A stretch of DNA of 64,000 bases, taken from contig CANNZV010000341.1 in NCBI GenBank assembly GCA_947561585.1, positions 62,001 through 126,000 of the forward strand, in the 5' to 3' direction. Within the stretch, counting starts at the first letter, position 1, and the number at the start of each line of letters is the position of its first letter. This document shows, in pieces, positions 36,994 to 49,700 of the stretch. Under the pieces are notes generated by a model. That model was not told the DNA's origin. It saw only the letters and a list, made by a program, of their open reading frames with translations, and searched no databases. This stretch comes from Caprella mutica. Its lineage: Eukaryota; Arthropoda; Malacostraca; Amphipoda; Caprellidae. Position numbers and translations under genes: made by a program.

Positions 36994-37200
36994 TGGTGGC
37001 CGGAAATTTCGGTCTGAAAATTTCGGTCTCAGAATTATAAATGGCCTCTCAACATAAATGACTGTTATATTGTTTGTTGTATCCGCTAATTTGTTGTACT
37101 GCACACTTTATGATTGTTTAATGACCTGACAGGAGGGTTCGGTGGCGGCACGACCCCCAATACATCTAATGCATAAGTTTTATTTATACCTCAGACCTAA
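36994..37200 (-). repeat. dispersed repeat R3, copy 2
   Basis: It carries GGTGGCCGGAAATTTCGGTC, then GTTTGTTGTATCC, TTTGTTGTACTGCA and a GGCACGACCCCCAA end. This is the inverted equivalent of 51060-51230, where the same words appear in reverse order. Two further GAGACCGAGTTTTCC-like phrases follow near 37393-37425. Confidence 0.6.
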
Positions 37201-38025
37201 TATTCCGAGACCGAATTTTCAACTCTAATCTCAGGTTAAATAAATATCAAAACATGTAAAAATTACTAATTTTCGGTGTCATTTTACAACGATTAAGGAT
37301 GTTATCTGCTTTTAATAAATATACTCCACATTTTAGTATCCATAATTTCAACTTTTTCTATTATTGTTCTTAAATATATAATCATTATAATATGAGACCG
37401 AGTTTTCCAAGACCGAGTTTTCCTAGAACCCCTCTAGTTCTACCTACCAATTAATGGAAAATAAACAAATCTATAATTTGACTAGAACTATACTAATTAG
37501 TGAGCTTGGGGAGAGGCTAAATTCACCGACTACCAAGGATTTTTCTAATCCAAATTTAACACTTTTTTTATTTTTTGAGCATTCGTGCTTCGACCACGAA
37601 GTCCTTTGTATATGTTTATTCTGGTGTTCTTATTAGTTTAAAGATAGATACCAATTATTATAAAAATTTCAAGTAATGAATCATTTTGCAGAAAACTATT
37701 ATGAAATCACAGCAGATTTTACTGCAGAAGAAGGTGGGAATACGGCATCAGATAATAGGGATGCGAGACCCTGTTCAGTGTTCAATTGACATGGTTGTCA
37801 GAGTATTGCTCGTGAATCAACATGCCAATTTAACAAATATCCTTTCAGAAGATTCCCTGCCAATAGTTGGCCAACAACTGACAGTGACGATGATTTCATT
37901 TTCAATTCGTTATAATTAATCTAAATAAATTAACATATCGTTTTTAATTTTACATAGGTAATTCTACTAGATTAATTCTATATTAGGACCTTCAAGTTAG
38001 ATGAACCGCACTTAATATAAATCTA
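37201..38025. other. mostly unannotated; possible broken terminal exon near 37691
   Basis: After a TTTTGCAG acceptor-like string a frame reads acidic sequence (EEGGNTASDN ... SDDDFIFNSL, about 37691-37918) with one internal TGA, then a stop and AATAAA. It could be the last exon of a decayed gene. I do not recognise it. Confidence 0.25.
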
Positions 38026-38974
38026 CAGCGTGACACAAAAAAAGAGGGATGAAAGTAAACGCTAATAACTCAAAAAGTAGTACACTTAGAAAGATGAAAT
38101 AAAAACCACATGATGAGTATATCATCAAGATTTATTTAGTCTATGAAAAATGCTCAAAATGCCCTCGCAGCTGCTTAATACGCAAATTTACATGTTTCTC
38201 AAAATTCGCTATCGTCGCACCAAGGATATCATGATTCCTTGATGAAATAACTTCTTGGATACTTGACAGTATTCTTCATGTTTTCAAAAGTATCTGGTTA
38301 TGTTCAGTAAGCCTTATCCTTTACATACCCTCAAAAAATTAAGTGATTGGCTAATAGAAATCCATACGCTGAGGGATGATGTGGGTTACAAATCAATTTG
38401 TTAGCCAATTTTGTGTTCGCAATGAGCTGTTACTCCGTCTTGTTGAAACCAACGTTCAGGGTGAATGTCGCCAGTCAACATGATGTTTAACATATCAATA
38501 TACGTAGAAGGTGTTACTGTGTACTGTTCTTGAATGTCCGTCATGATTTTGAAAAAAATATGATCCATAAACTCGGTTAGAACTGAAGCCGCACCAGACG
38601 GTTACCTAGTCCTTTGAAAAAATTGCAATCTTCTTTATCATTATTTGAAAGCTGTACGTTTTATTCAAATGAAGATCATTCCTTAAAAGTTGGCGAATGC
38701 TTTCTCTATTTATGCCCAGTTCTGCTTCCATCTTTCTTTCACTTTGTGACGATTCTTGAATCCTTGTAATAACTGTGGCCATATTTTCTTCAGTTTATTG
38801 TTTTTATAAATTATAGTTTAATTCTCGGTATAAATGCAAAATGAAACTAACTATGAAATCAAATAAATCTTGAAGATATACTCTATCTTGTGGTTTTTAT
38901 TTCCTTTTTCTAAGTGTACTACTTTTTGAGTTATTACCGTTTACTTTCATCCCTCTTTTTTTGTGTCACGCTGT
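38026..38974 (-). pseudogene. decayed Tc1/mariner-type element, 949 bp
   Basis: The terminal inverted repeats are CAGCGTGACACAAAAAAAGA (38026) and its inverse (ending 38974), each beside TA. On the minus strand a broken transposase is readable, including WFQQDGVTAH around the second catalytic Asp and TGDIHPERW before it. Stops and frame breaks run through the rest, so it is not active. Confidence 0.75.
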
Positions 38975-38994
38975 ATTAGCTAAAAGCTATATTA

Positions 38995-39100
38995 ATCACG
39001 GTGACAGGAATTTTGCCCGGCGGAATTTTGCCAGGGTGGAATTTTGCCAGGCTGATTTTTGCCCAGCGGAATGTTCCCCGTGGATTATATATTTCTATTT
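38995..39100 (+). repeat. ~17-bp array (GGAATTTTGCCAGG type), copy 1
   Basis: About five units of GGAATTTTGCCMGGS are followed by AATGTTCCCCGTGGATTATA. The same array and the same right boundary occur inverted at 56747-56872 with about seven units. Confidence 0.75.
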
Positions 39101-39112
39101 TTATATTGGTAA

Positions 39113-40219
39113 ACTAGTGGTTACCCGTGCAAAATGCACGGTAACGTGCATATATTATTATATATATCTTTTAACACTAATATTTAAGTACATTACTTAT
39201 CGTGTTTGTCCATACACTTTACACATTCCGTTTTCGTTACATTTCATAAGAATTAGGTACAACTAATTTTCCGTACCGTGACGTCATCAATTTGTGTAGA
39301 ATACTGTCTTATAGATCATACATTATTATATAAGATAGCTACAAATTACAAATATTATTCAAATAATCACATTATGAAAAATTAAATAAATTAGCTACAT
39401 CGATCAGTTCGATGCTTGAAATAGAAGAAATACAATCTACATATAAATAGGTACCTAGGTAGAACCTGATATTCAATTTATTTGAATTAAATAATATAAT
39501 AATGTAAATTTCGTTATTATTCGATTGAATACATTTTAAATATCATTTCTTTCGAATATTTATTCATTTCCAGGCCCGTCAATATCAATATTAGAGTTAA
39601 TTATTATATTTTCAATCGTGCAAAATGTCATTTATTTTCGTGTAAATAATGATAACCAGCGTAGAATTTTATTTTTCATTTTCTAATTTTCGTCATATCT
39701 CGAAAAGTACTTCGAATTTCGAAAAACGGTTAACACGGACATATTTGTAGACCATTTTTACATATTGTTGATATTTTTTCGATTCGATTAATGCAAATTT
39801 TTTTATTTTTTTATTTCGTATGTTACCATGTATTTCCCGATTTGTATTAAATCCCTATGTATTCCATTAAAACTTAAAATTCGAATAATTCAAAAACCCG
39901 TTCGAATTTCATAAAACAAATCAATAGCGTTCTGTAGCACCATAGACCGGAGGTTTCCTGAAAATTTCAGCCCATTCTGTTGGATAGTCTCTAAAAATAT
40001 CCTGGAAAGAATGTCGAATTAATTCCTATGTATCCCATTATAAATCAAGTGTTAATAATTCGAAAACCCGTTTGAAAACTTGTAACACGTTGAATTCGAC
40101 ACGACTTTCTAAAAAGTTGTAAATATTCAAGTCTCTAAGTCTAATCGTTTGTGAGTAATATTGCTCCAAGTAACACACAGACAGACACACACACAGATCT
40201 AGCGTATTATATTATAGAG
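39113..40219 (+). mobile_element. repeat family R1, copy 1
   Basis: It starts CTAGTGGTTACCCGTGCAAA, with a small GTGCAAAATGCAC stem. It ends with TTGCTCCAAGTAACACACAG, a CA-rich run and AGCGTATTATATTATAGAGA. No protein frame is seen. It is joined head to tail with copy 2. Its class is unknown. Confidence 0.7.
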
Positions 40220-41354
40220 ACTAGTGGTTACCCGTGCAAAATGCACGGTATCGTGCATATAAATATACACTTGTATTTATTTTTTAATTATTTGAAAACA
40301 TTACTAATTGTGTTTGTTCATATATATTACACAACCCGCTTTCCATTACATTTCATATTAATAAGGTACAAGTAAAGAGTAATTTTCCGTCCCGTGACGT
40401 CATCAGTTTATGTAGAATACTGTCGTATACATCATAAATTATTATGTAAGATAACCTTATAAATAACTACAAATTACCGACATTAAAAATTATTCGAATA
40501 AATAATCACATTATGAAAAAGTAAAATAATGAGCTACATCGATCAGTTCAATGCTTAAAATAGAAGAAATTTAAAATCCCCATATATAGGTAGCAGCTGA
40601 CATTCCATTCATTGATTTCATTTAATTGAATTAATATAATTAATTATGTAAAATTCGTTATAATTTGATTGAATGTATTTTAAATATCATTTATTTCGAA
40701 TATTTATTCATATTCCCACCCGTCAATATCAAAATTAATTAATAAATTTTCAATCGTGCAAAATATGTCATTTATTTTCGTGAGGAAAACTGATAACCAC
40801 CGTAGAATTATATTTCTCATTTTCTAAATTTCGTTTTATCTCAAAAAGTACTTCGAATTTCGAAAAACGGTTAATACAATCATTTTTGCAGACCATATTT
40901 ACATATTGTAGATATTTTTCCGATTCGATTAATGCAAATTTTATTTTTCCATTTATTTCGTATGTTACCATGTATTTCCCGATTTGAATTAAATCCCTCT
41001 GTATACCAAAAAAACTTAAAATTCGAATAATTCTAAAACCCGTTTGAATTTCGTAAAACAAATCAAAAGCGTTCTGTAAGACCATAGACCAAAGGTTTCC
41101 AGAAAATTTCAGCCCATTCTGTTGGATAGTCTCTGAAAATATCCTGGAAGTATGTCGAATTAATTCCTATGTATCCCATTATAAATCAAGTGTTAATAAT
41201 TCGAAAACCCGTTTGAATTTCGGAAAATCCTTTCAACACGTTAAATTCGACACGACTTTCTGAAAAGTTGTAAATTTTCAAGTCTCTAGGTCTAACCGTT
41301 TGTGAGTAATATTGCTTTAGTATATATATATATATATAGATTATATTATAGAGA
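40220..41354 (+). mobile_element. repeat family R1, copy 2
   Basis: It is a near repeat of copy 1 in the same orientation, with the CA run replaced by a TA run near 41320-41340. A 105-codon minus-strand frame (40768-41085) is not preserved in the other copies, so it is not a gene. Confidence 0.7.
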
Positions 41355-41499
41355 TTACCAAGAATTTTAGACCGACCATACCTTTATAGAATATAAAGTG
41401 TTTATTTCGACGCTCGCTACCTTATGTTAAAGTTTGTCAACAAAAGTGTCGGGCACCCTGTATTGTTCATGTGATTTGCTCCGGTCATATTACCACTTG

Positions 41500-41566
41500 T
41501 AATAAGACTGAGTCGTGATTTGGTAATAAAAGTGGGGCCTGCCTGTACTTATATGCTTCTTGCTTC
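41500..41566. mobile_element. isolated pogo-like end
   Basis: It has GACTGAGTCGTGATTTGGTA and a right end GGGGCCTGCCTG next to TA, matching the ends of the element at 41877. A similar lone end lies near 44066-44098 (AAGTCGCGATTT ... GCGGGGTACGCCTG). Confidence 0.5.
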
Positions 41567-41876
41567 AATAATTATATGGTATACCTGTATACCGCTGGTT
41601 GAAATTGTTTTTATTAGGGTGGGAATTTAACTCTGTGGTAATTCTTTATCATCAAACACAAATAATAGAAATAAATTAATAGGAATAGACTGGAAAACTG
41701 AGAACAAAGATTACAATTAATAAAAGAAATTCATCCTGTGAAAATTAGTAAAATATGTTTTATTTCTCAAATTGTAATATTAAATAAATAATATAAACTG
41801 TTTATAGTTTGTGATATTGAAATATCAAACCATATTATAATTACGAATCATAAAGTATTGTAAATTAATGCTATAC

Positions 41877-42671
41877 AGGCATCCCCCGCTTTAGTTACCA
41901 AATCACGACTCAGATTAGTTACCAAACGGTAACTAAAGCGAATAAAAGTAACAAGAAATTTATAATTGTCACTCCTCGATTCTATATATTATTTTCTATG
42001 AGTTATAAAAAGAAAAAAATTTGTTTTAGAGGTCTTAGAGTACTGCGTATATAAGCATGTTAATAATAATAATATACAGTCTTTCATTGTTTGTGACTGT
42101 GATGAAAAAGTTTTAAAGTCGTGCATTTATTAAATGTTTTAAAATCCATCCATAGCTTAACTTTCACTCAGTATAGGTGGGTAATTAATAGATACTTAGA
42201 TTTATATAATTATTATTCTACATTTACCAAAAATCAGTTTTATGTTCTATGAAATATTTTTGGAAGTAGGGTACCAAGTTCCAAGTTATTGGTTGGTTCT
42301 ACAATTTCGGACACGTCAGAAAAGAAAATATTATAATTATTATTTAACTTCCATTCTAATTGGTAGCATGGATACCAATTGATATAAAAGTTAAATGATG
42401 ATTATTATATAAAGATTTTCACGTGTTCAAAAATATGGAACCGTGCAATAACACGGAACTAGCCCTAAAATAGGACATGTTGAATTTCTGAACCAATTCC
42501 TTCTAATAACCTCACCTGGATTATAATTTAATGTTTTTTTTTAGTTACTGTGAAATAATCACAAAAAATGTCTCCGTTTTTATGTCTACGAACGGTTCTT
42601 ATTTCGAATCATGACTCAAAATAAGTACCACTTTTGTTAAAGTGAGTTGTACTTAAAGCGAGGCTTGCCTG
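41877..42671. mobile_element. pogo/Tigger-like MITE, 795 bp
   Basis: The left end CAGGCATCCCCCGCTTTAGT and right end AAAGCGAGGCTTGCCTG are inverted copies flanked by TA. Subterminal words GTTACCAAATCACGACTCA / CATGACTCAAAATAAGTACC also mirror each other. Ends of this kind are typical of pogo-type elements. No transposase is present. Confidence 0.65.
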
Positions 42672-43088
42672 TATTATCAGCATGAAAATCAGTTCAAATA
42701 TACCCTTAATGAAAATCCAGGAATAAATGAAACGAACACATGTTGTAACTTCCGAAATTTACTGTTTTGTGCGAATTAAGTTAGTATGTATAATTGTATA
42801 TGTATAGAGACAAAACATAAAAAGTTATATATAATCTGAATTAACTTTAATTACAGCAATTAAAACATGATATTCATTAGATTAGAAGATACTCCGCATT
42901 GTTCGTATGTTTGTACGTACACTATCAGATCCTGAATGTCTCACGTGGTTTTAGGACTGAATTGTGTTTCCGACCACTCAGTCGGTCATTATCAGTTCAT
43001 CTCTGGTGGATAAAGGTCTTCATACAGCTCTAAGTGTTCACTGAGGTTAAATACGTAGTTAAATACAAACAAGGACTTCTGATATCAA
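42672..43088. other. unannotated; possible 5' leader of the F-box gene
   Basis: The last ~200 bp lead to ATG followed immediately by GTGAGT at 43089, so part may be transcribed leader. Nothing else is recognised. Confidence 0.3.
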
Positions 43089-43091
43089 AAT
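43089..43091 (+). CDS. candidate ATG-only first exon of the F-box gene
   Basis: ATG sits exactly at a strong donor (ATG|GTGAGT). The first F-box exon begins in phase 0 after a GCAG acceptor, so splicing would give M-A-S-L-M-D-F. This is an inference; the internal Met at 45977 could equally be the start. Confidence 0.25.
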
Positions 43092-43533
43092 GGTGAGTGG
43101 TTAATTAGGTAAGAACATTGGTGGAAATTTCTTCTAGGAATAAATACGATAAACAGAACTACGGTGAGGTCGTGCTTATTCTTCATGAAGTGCTCCTGTT
43201 ATACGAGAATGACTGTTTGATCTGTGTTCCACATGTACATAAATGTACTACAGCAAACCCTTTTAGTAGACCAGAGTTACGTTCCAGGCTGGCTTGGTCT
43301 AGAACTCTGGTATAAAACCATGGCCGTCTATATAGTTGATCGGGTCAGCTCACCATGTCGTTTATAGTTCAGTCTTCCGTTCTAATTGGCCCAGTGAAAT
43401 CTAATTACTGTCACTAATATTAATGGATAGAGATGGCGTGACACATAGTTTCCTCGGTTTCTATGCCAGTCAGATGGGGTTTTCTGTGTGTTTTATATGA
43501 TATAAATTATGGAATGTCCAGATTATTTATTTA

Positions 43534-43652
43534 TTTGAATTTATTCATTGAATATATTCATTGAATTTATTCATTGAATTCATTCATTGAATTTATTCAT
43601 TGAATTCATTCATTGAATTTATTCCCTGAATATATTCCCTGAATTTATTCAA
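43534..43652. repeat. 13-bp tandem array (TGAATTTATTCAT)
   Basis: About nine units are present, alternating TTTATT, TATATT and TTCATT variants. The last units change to TTCCC. Confidence 0.8.
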
Positions 43653-44585
43653 GATAGTAATTTCTGTTTCAGAATTAAACAGTATGCTTTGTTTAATTTT
43701 AGATAAAGCCACACAAGTAACAATTGAATCGAAAAATCAAAAGATCATAATATTTCGGACCTATTCAATATCCTACACTAAATAATAGCACAATCTATAA
43801 TATTGCAATATTAGGAATTGTTACTGCAGTTGCACAATGTAACTTCAAAACGATTATAAGATATTAAACTTATATTTTGTTCAGTCCTAATATATATGCC
43901 ACGTCACTCCAAATTAAAATATTACTTTAGTCAGTTATATAATATTTTCTTTGACTCATTGTTCGTAGAAAACAGAATATTTTAGGGATAATAATTATAA
44001 ATAGGGAACTTTGGGACAAGTCTGACACTTTGTTACCATTTTGTTGTAAGTAACAGTAAGTTTAAGTCGCGATTTTTTAATAAGAGCGGGGTACGCCTGC
44101 ATTTAGTTTCCAAAAGTTGTGAATGAACTTGAAACTCAACTACAAGAAATATTGAGGCAAGAATGTTAATTTTAGCATGTCCCCGATTTTTTTTTCTAAC
44201 AAATAGTCCTTTTAATGATTATTTTCAAAGTTTTTGGTAGCATCTAGTAGTGAATAGCCAGGTATAACCTTCGTGAAGAAATATTTTCAAGATTTTTTAT
44301 TTTATCTCAGAATATACTTGTGTCCCAATCTTTAAAATTTAAAAAATGTGCGAAAAATTCGTATATTATCTTTTAGAAAATAAATATTTCTCTTAAAGTG
44401 AAAATGAAAGAGAGGTTAGCTATGATTCAGTTGGTCACCGTTGAGATAGAATATTCTAAATTTGAAATAAGGTGTAAAATATTTCGAATCTTTGAAGTTG
44501 TTCGAGAAATTTTTTCATTTTGGGGCACCCCTCCCCCGTGTGGGCCGAAAAAACATGTTTTTTCTACCCACCACGAAAAATCTAT

Positions 44586-44862
44586 TGACTCAATGAGGGT
44601 TGGTCCTACAGAAAAATTTATGGATGCTAATTTGTTCTGAACAAAATTTCTAAGGTCGTATAGAAGACTTTTTTTTAAATTTCTATCTAAATATTGTTTT
44701 ATAGTGGTTTTTTTATTATTTCATCTTTTTACTTTTTTCTTTTTAAAATAAAAAAGTTAGAGATCGAAATTAAAAAAAACCTATACACGACCTTAGGAAT
44801 TTCGTTCTGAACAGATTATCTCCTATATCTTTTTCTGCAGGACAAAAAGTCATTGAGTGATA
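44586..44862. repeat. inverted repeat, ~90-bp arms
   Basis: The left arm (44586-44680, with GTTCTGAACAAAATTTCTAA) and right arm (44770-44862, with TTAGGAATTTCGTTCTGAAC) are inverse copies around a ~90-bp T-rich loop. It could be a foldback element. The overlapping 80-codon frame at 44398-44640 is not convincing. Confidence 0.6.
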
Positions 44863-45055
44863 ATGATGATAATGATAATGATAAATTTATTGAGATCTAA
44901 AAATATACAGATTCATCATGTTTACAAAAGAAAAATAATCAATAATTATTTATCAATCTGCATATCAATAAAAATCAAGCCCTGTTAGACCAAACTTGGA
45001 TAGATTTGGCGCGAGTACAATTTCAGTAGAAAAGTTACTGAGATTTTGGAGTAAA

Positions 45056-45215
45056 CAAAAAACTCATCAGGTCGCTTCGCTCCCCTGGTTACGACAAAGC
45101 AATCTACCAAAAATGGGAGGCTATTACACAACATTAGGTCACTTCGGTTTGACCAAAAGTCCCTCCTGGCTACGACGAAGCCATCTACCAAAAATGGGAG
45201 GCTCCAACAAAATTT
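45056..45215. repeat. two tandem ~80-bp units
   Basis: GGTTACGACAAAGCAATCTA and GGCTACGACGAAGCCATCTA are each followed by CCAAAAATGGGAGGCT. Open frames across it follow the duplication. Confidence 0.65.
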
Positions 45216-45967
45216 CCCCTCCCCCACTCCATTATCGCACCCTCGACCAACTTCCCGTCGCCACAACGAACTGCAATTTTCTGAACGTTTTTTTTAGACT
45301 GTTTGCTGGGGAACTAAAATAAAAAAATCGGTATCAATTGCATAAAAACCACCATATGATCCCCTCATCCCCTTAACTTAACCATGGAAAGACAAGAAAC
45401 AAATATTTTCCAATAGGGCCAGTCGGGACTCATGCAAGTGATTTTGTTAGTTTTATGGGAAACCTGATGCAACACCGCTTTTATTTCACTCGGCTGCAGA
45501 TGCCCGCCTGATAACTTTTTATATTAATATTTATACGATATATAATAAGTTCATATACAATTAGAGTCACGAAGTTTCAGTAACTCAAGCTGAATAGTTT
45601 TTAAAGTATGCATCTTTATTCCCACCAGAACATGCCCGTTGGTTGTTCTAGGGTTAAATTGAAGAATAAAAATTATCAATCTAATGAAAAACAATCCAAA
45701 AGTTCTGTAAACTAAGGGGGAAAGTAATATTTGTAAAGTTAAAATATTTAATTTTATGTAGGTAAAAGATTTGTAGAAAGATTTGTACAATGGAGTGTAC
45801 CACTTCATTGTGCAATTGGTCGAGAAGGTTCTGATGTTGACACATAGAGTCTCCATGTTTGAGAGTGTGGCAGTTAAGGCCAGAAATATGGTGTAAACTG
45901 TAAATTATTGACTCATTCATTTATATATAATCATAATTGTAGTTAAATGATCCTTCCTCTTTCGCAG

Positions 45968-47888
45968 GCTAGCCTGATGGATTTTCTGCCCGACGAAATG
46001 ATTCTCCAGATCTTCAGTTACTTCGATGAACTCGAAGACAGAGCTGTTTTATCTCAAGTTTCGAGACGCTTCAATAGTCTCAGTAAGGTCAAAACATGGA
46101 GGAAAAAGATCAACATCACGGTAAGGCTCTAAAATAAACTAAGTAAGTTTTATAAAATATAGAAAACTGTATTCAAATAATGATAATGAATAATAATTGG
46201 AGTACTTCCCCACTATTCCCAATCATTTTTTTTTCAAATCATAGTAATATAAAATTATTCTATAAATATTCCGAACATATGAAAGTTTATAAGTAATAAA
46301 ATTAAATCCAATATTAATGTGAATGATTTGTTATGATAAACGGAAATATTTAAATTGTTTGATTATCATCTACAACCTTATATCTTGTAATATTAAATAT
46401 AATATTAAATCATTTTTTTATTCATTTCAAAGCTCATTTTCAATTATAGCGAAATGATATGTATATTCATTTTGATTAATTATCTCAACTTGTTAAGCAT
46501 AACTGAAGTCCAAACTTTAATTTAAAACTCTATATGTACTCAATACTTCATGGACGTTTTCACATCTACTATCCAGTGCAATGTTTTAATTCAAGCCTGA
46601 AATATATATTTAAAATTATTTATCAATGATTATTTATCAATTAGCATGAAAATAATAGTGGATAACCGCCTTATTTGATCATTAGAATCCATTTAACTTC
46701 TAGATGATATTGTAACAGATGAGTAGGTATTCTCTAAATAAGCGGTACTGAGAATAGGGTTGCAGTGATGTGACTCATTGTAAATTATTGCATAGTAACC
46801 TGGATAGTAGAGTGGAAAATATTTTCAAAAATGTTTGTTCAAATTAGAAAGTTGAATATAATTTAAATTCAAAAAGTTCTGATACCCCTTGCGAAAATAA
46901 TTTAATTTTTGGTTTTTATTTTCAATTCCAGTTTGACGATATTAAGAAGCATGAACTGTACAAGAATATAAACAACAAACTCTTACAAGAAGCTAAGATG
47001 TCCATAAACTTGGAATCTCTCATCATAGAACAATTTGACTGTTCCAACCGAATGGAGAAAATAGTAAAAAGAAAATTTGAAATTTATCTTCCGCACTTGC
47101 TCTGTAATATTTTCAAAAAGTGTCTAAAGTTAAATGAAGTTCAATGTCAAATATACAGGAAAAACAGGAATATGTTTACGTCCAAAAATGAAACAATGAT
47201 CATTAACAATAGAACAAGATCTAAATATGTATATAGAATGATCACCTGTTTCCCTGTAAAATTTAAAACTATATCCAGCTTTGGCTCAAACATTATGCCA
47301 CTGAAATGCATTGATCGTTCAAGTGATGTATTGGAAAGGCTAGGATGTTCAGAACTCACTCTGAATCCAGAGTCTTTATCTATACTCAAAAAATGCAAGA
47401 AACTAAATGATTTTATTATAAACCTATCAATCAATGTGGAACCTGGAATGAAACTTACAGATATTCCGAAATTGAATCTTCAATCCTTATCGTTACCTTC
47501 AACATGTAACTTGCTGACTCAGTTTCACAATCATCCGAAACTACTGGATATGTTCATGAACGATTCTTTAGAGGATCTGGATATCAGTGACCACGTTTTG
47601 GCTGGTTACGAGACATTAGTTTTGGGAAAATGTAAAAATCTTAAAACACTTGATATATTATCTGAATTCTCTCTATCTGATGAAGAAACAATCAAGTTTT
47701 ATAAGAATATTCTCACTCTCTTCGAACATACCACCAAGTTGACTAAGATATCCATAATAAGTATAAGAGAGAGCTTCATTGACACATTTGAAGAGGAACT
47801 ACGTCCTCATTTCCAACAATATGAACATGAAGCAACTTTCGATTATATTGATTTGGTTTGGGATTATGTAATTATGAAAGCTCAATAA
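45968..47888 (+). CDS. F-box protein, two main exons
   Basis: Exon 45968-46120 (after TTCGCAG; donor GTAAGG) encodes an F-box in its first ~45 residues: LPDEMILQIFSYF, then SQVSRRFNSLS and W. Exon 46932-47888 (after TTCCAG) encodes 318 residues with leucine-rich stretches (LESLIIEQF, LKLNEVQC, LQSLSLPS, LEDLDIS, LKTLDILS) typical of the LRR half of F-box/LRR substrate receptors. Phases join cleanly (phase 0), giving 369 aa, or a few less if Met 45977 is used. It probably acts in an SCF ubiquitin ligase, with the F-box binding Skp1 and the LRR part choosing the substrate, which is unknown. AATAAA lies 31 nt after the stop codon (47919). It is not related to the receptor family and appears intact. 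Confidence 0.8.
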
Positions 47889-48292
47889 TGTTCTACAGTA
47901 TTTGCCATGTTGATATATAAATAAAATGTACATATCATCATTGTTTCATACCCTGGAAGATAATACTCATGACAATTCTATAGTCAATATGGTATATAAT
48001 ATAATGCTAAGAAATTATAGTAGGTTCAGCTTGTGTATAATTTTCGTAAACATGTACAGTGTACATGCAATTACGACATTACAGTTGCATCTCCTTATTG
48101 ATTTCATAGTTCAATCTGTTTTTTTGTCCATTTTTGGTGTTTTCTATAACATTAATGGTAGGGTGACGATTAAAAGTTCGTTCTTATTTTTAGATTGCCA
48201 TGTATTACTTTATCAAACAGCCAATAAATTTAATTTTGTTTATCAAATTCACCCCCATGCACTATTGTCCCCTTATTTAATTGACATATATA

Positions 48293-48597
48293 ATCTATAT
48301 AATATAATACGCTAGATCTGTCTGTGTGTATGTGTGTGTGTTACTTGGAGCAATATTACTCACAAACGGTTAGACCTAGAGACATGAAAATTTACAACTT
48401 TTTAGAAAGTCGTGTCGAATTTAACGAGTTAAAAGGATTTTTCGAAATTCATACGGGTTTTCGAATTATTAACACTTGATTTATAATGGGATACATAGGA
48501 ATTAATTCGATATACTTTCCAGGATATTTTCAGAGACTATCCAACAGGATGGGCTGAAATTTTCTGGAAACCTCCGGCCTATGGTCCTACAGAACGC
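48293..48597 (-). mobile_element. repeat family R1, copy 3, first part
   Basis: Inverted R1 sequence (GTTACTTGGAGCAATATTAC and onward) runs until ACGC at 48594, where a solo LTR interrupts it. It resumes at 49701. Confidence 0.7.
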
Positions 48598-49700
48598 TGT
48601 ATATTCGGGGGTATATACTTTATGTTAGCTCAATCAATCACCTAATTATTACTTCATTTCAAATACTTTTCTTTTCACCTAATTGCTTTAAGTATTTTCA
48701 ACAATTAAATTCTTCCACTTATTTTGGTAGCGTGGTTATTAAATAGTGCCGAACGGCCATTTAAAAAACATGAGTTCGTCTTATTCGAAAATAAGATTAT
48801 AATTCAATAAGTTGCAATTAATTTCTGAATTACAAGGATAAGGAAACGCATAATAAACTTAATATTATAATGAACTAAGTAAGCACATAAAAATACAAAT
48901 GGATAATGGTTATAACCTTCATGAACAAATGAGTAAACATTGCAGAAGATAGTTATTTCTAAAGAGCTTAAATATGAAATACTACAATTAAAATCAATAA
49001 CCTGAATACGATTACAATAATAATAAGTAGGGAAGGCTTAACTCAATATATTTTGCACGACACATTTGAGGGGTTTGGGTTGCTTGCAAGGGGTACAGCT
49101 TCCAGTCTCAGCACTTAGGAAATCTTCTTCTTAAAACCAGAGACTATTCAAACACTTGGTAAATATCTCCCAACTCTATGACGACTGGCTACAGGCCTAA
49201 GCTTGCCTATCGGAACTATCAAGTCCGATCTCTCCTGAATCCCTCTCTGAACTATCTTCTCTTAATCGCCTACGACCCTCTAAGTTCCAAATCCAGCCCA
49301 CAAGATATAGTTCTAACTCTTCAATTGGTCAACTCAAAGGAGAGTAATAATCTTAACCCCACCAACTGACCAATGGGCTTTCTGTATTTCGCCCAAAAGG
49401 CGGTCCTTATACCAACTTAACATCTTGAAACTATACTCTCAAATATGTATGCGAACCCATTACCCTTGACGGTTTCAATCAATCGCCGAACCACAGGAAC
49501 CAAAATACTATTTCGTAGCCCGGAAACTTAAAACCAAAACCTATTTCAAATGCCATTAAATCCTACTGAGTTGGTATTTCTAACTCTTGAGAACCCTCCT
49601 AACAAGTGAACTAGAGCACATCTGCGTAGACTATGTGGTTTCCCTATGTAATACCTGATATATAATGACATATCCAGAAGTCACCACTAAATATTATACA
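48598..49700. mobile_element. probable solo LTR, 1103 bp
   Basis: The inserted block starts TGTATATTC and ends TTATACA, with ACGC on both sides (48594-48597 and 49701-49704), a 4-bp target duplication. The R1 copy continues in register across it. TG...CA ends and a short duplication fit an LTR left by recombination. No internal genes are seen, and the LTR superfamily is not determined. Confidence 0.65.

Noticed and set aside
40768..41085. 105-codon minus-strand frame
   Set aside because: It lies in one R1 copy only; the other R1 copies do not keep it open.
44398..44640. 80-codon frame
   Set aside because: It ends inside an inverted repeat and has no recognisable domain.
47926..48315. 129-codon frame after the F-box gene
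   Set aside because: It has no domain or splice context, is hydrophobic and AT-driven, and overlaps the polyadenylation region.
49178..49369. 63-codon frame
   Set aside because: It lies inside the probable solo LTR and has no similarity that I recognise.
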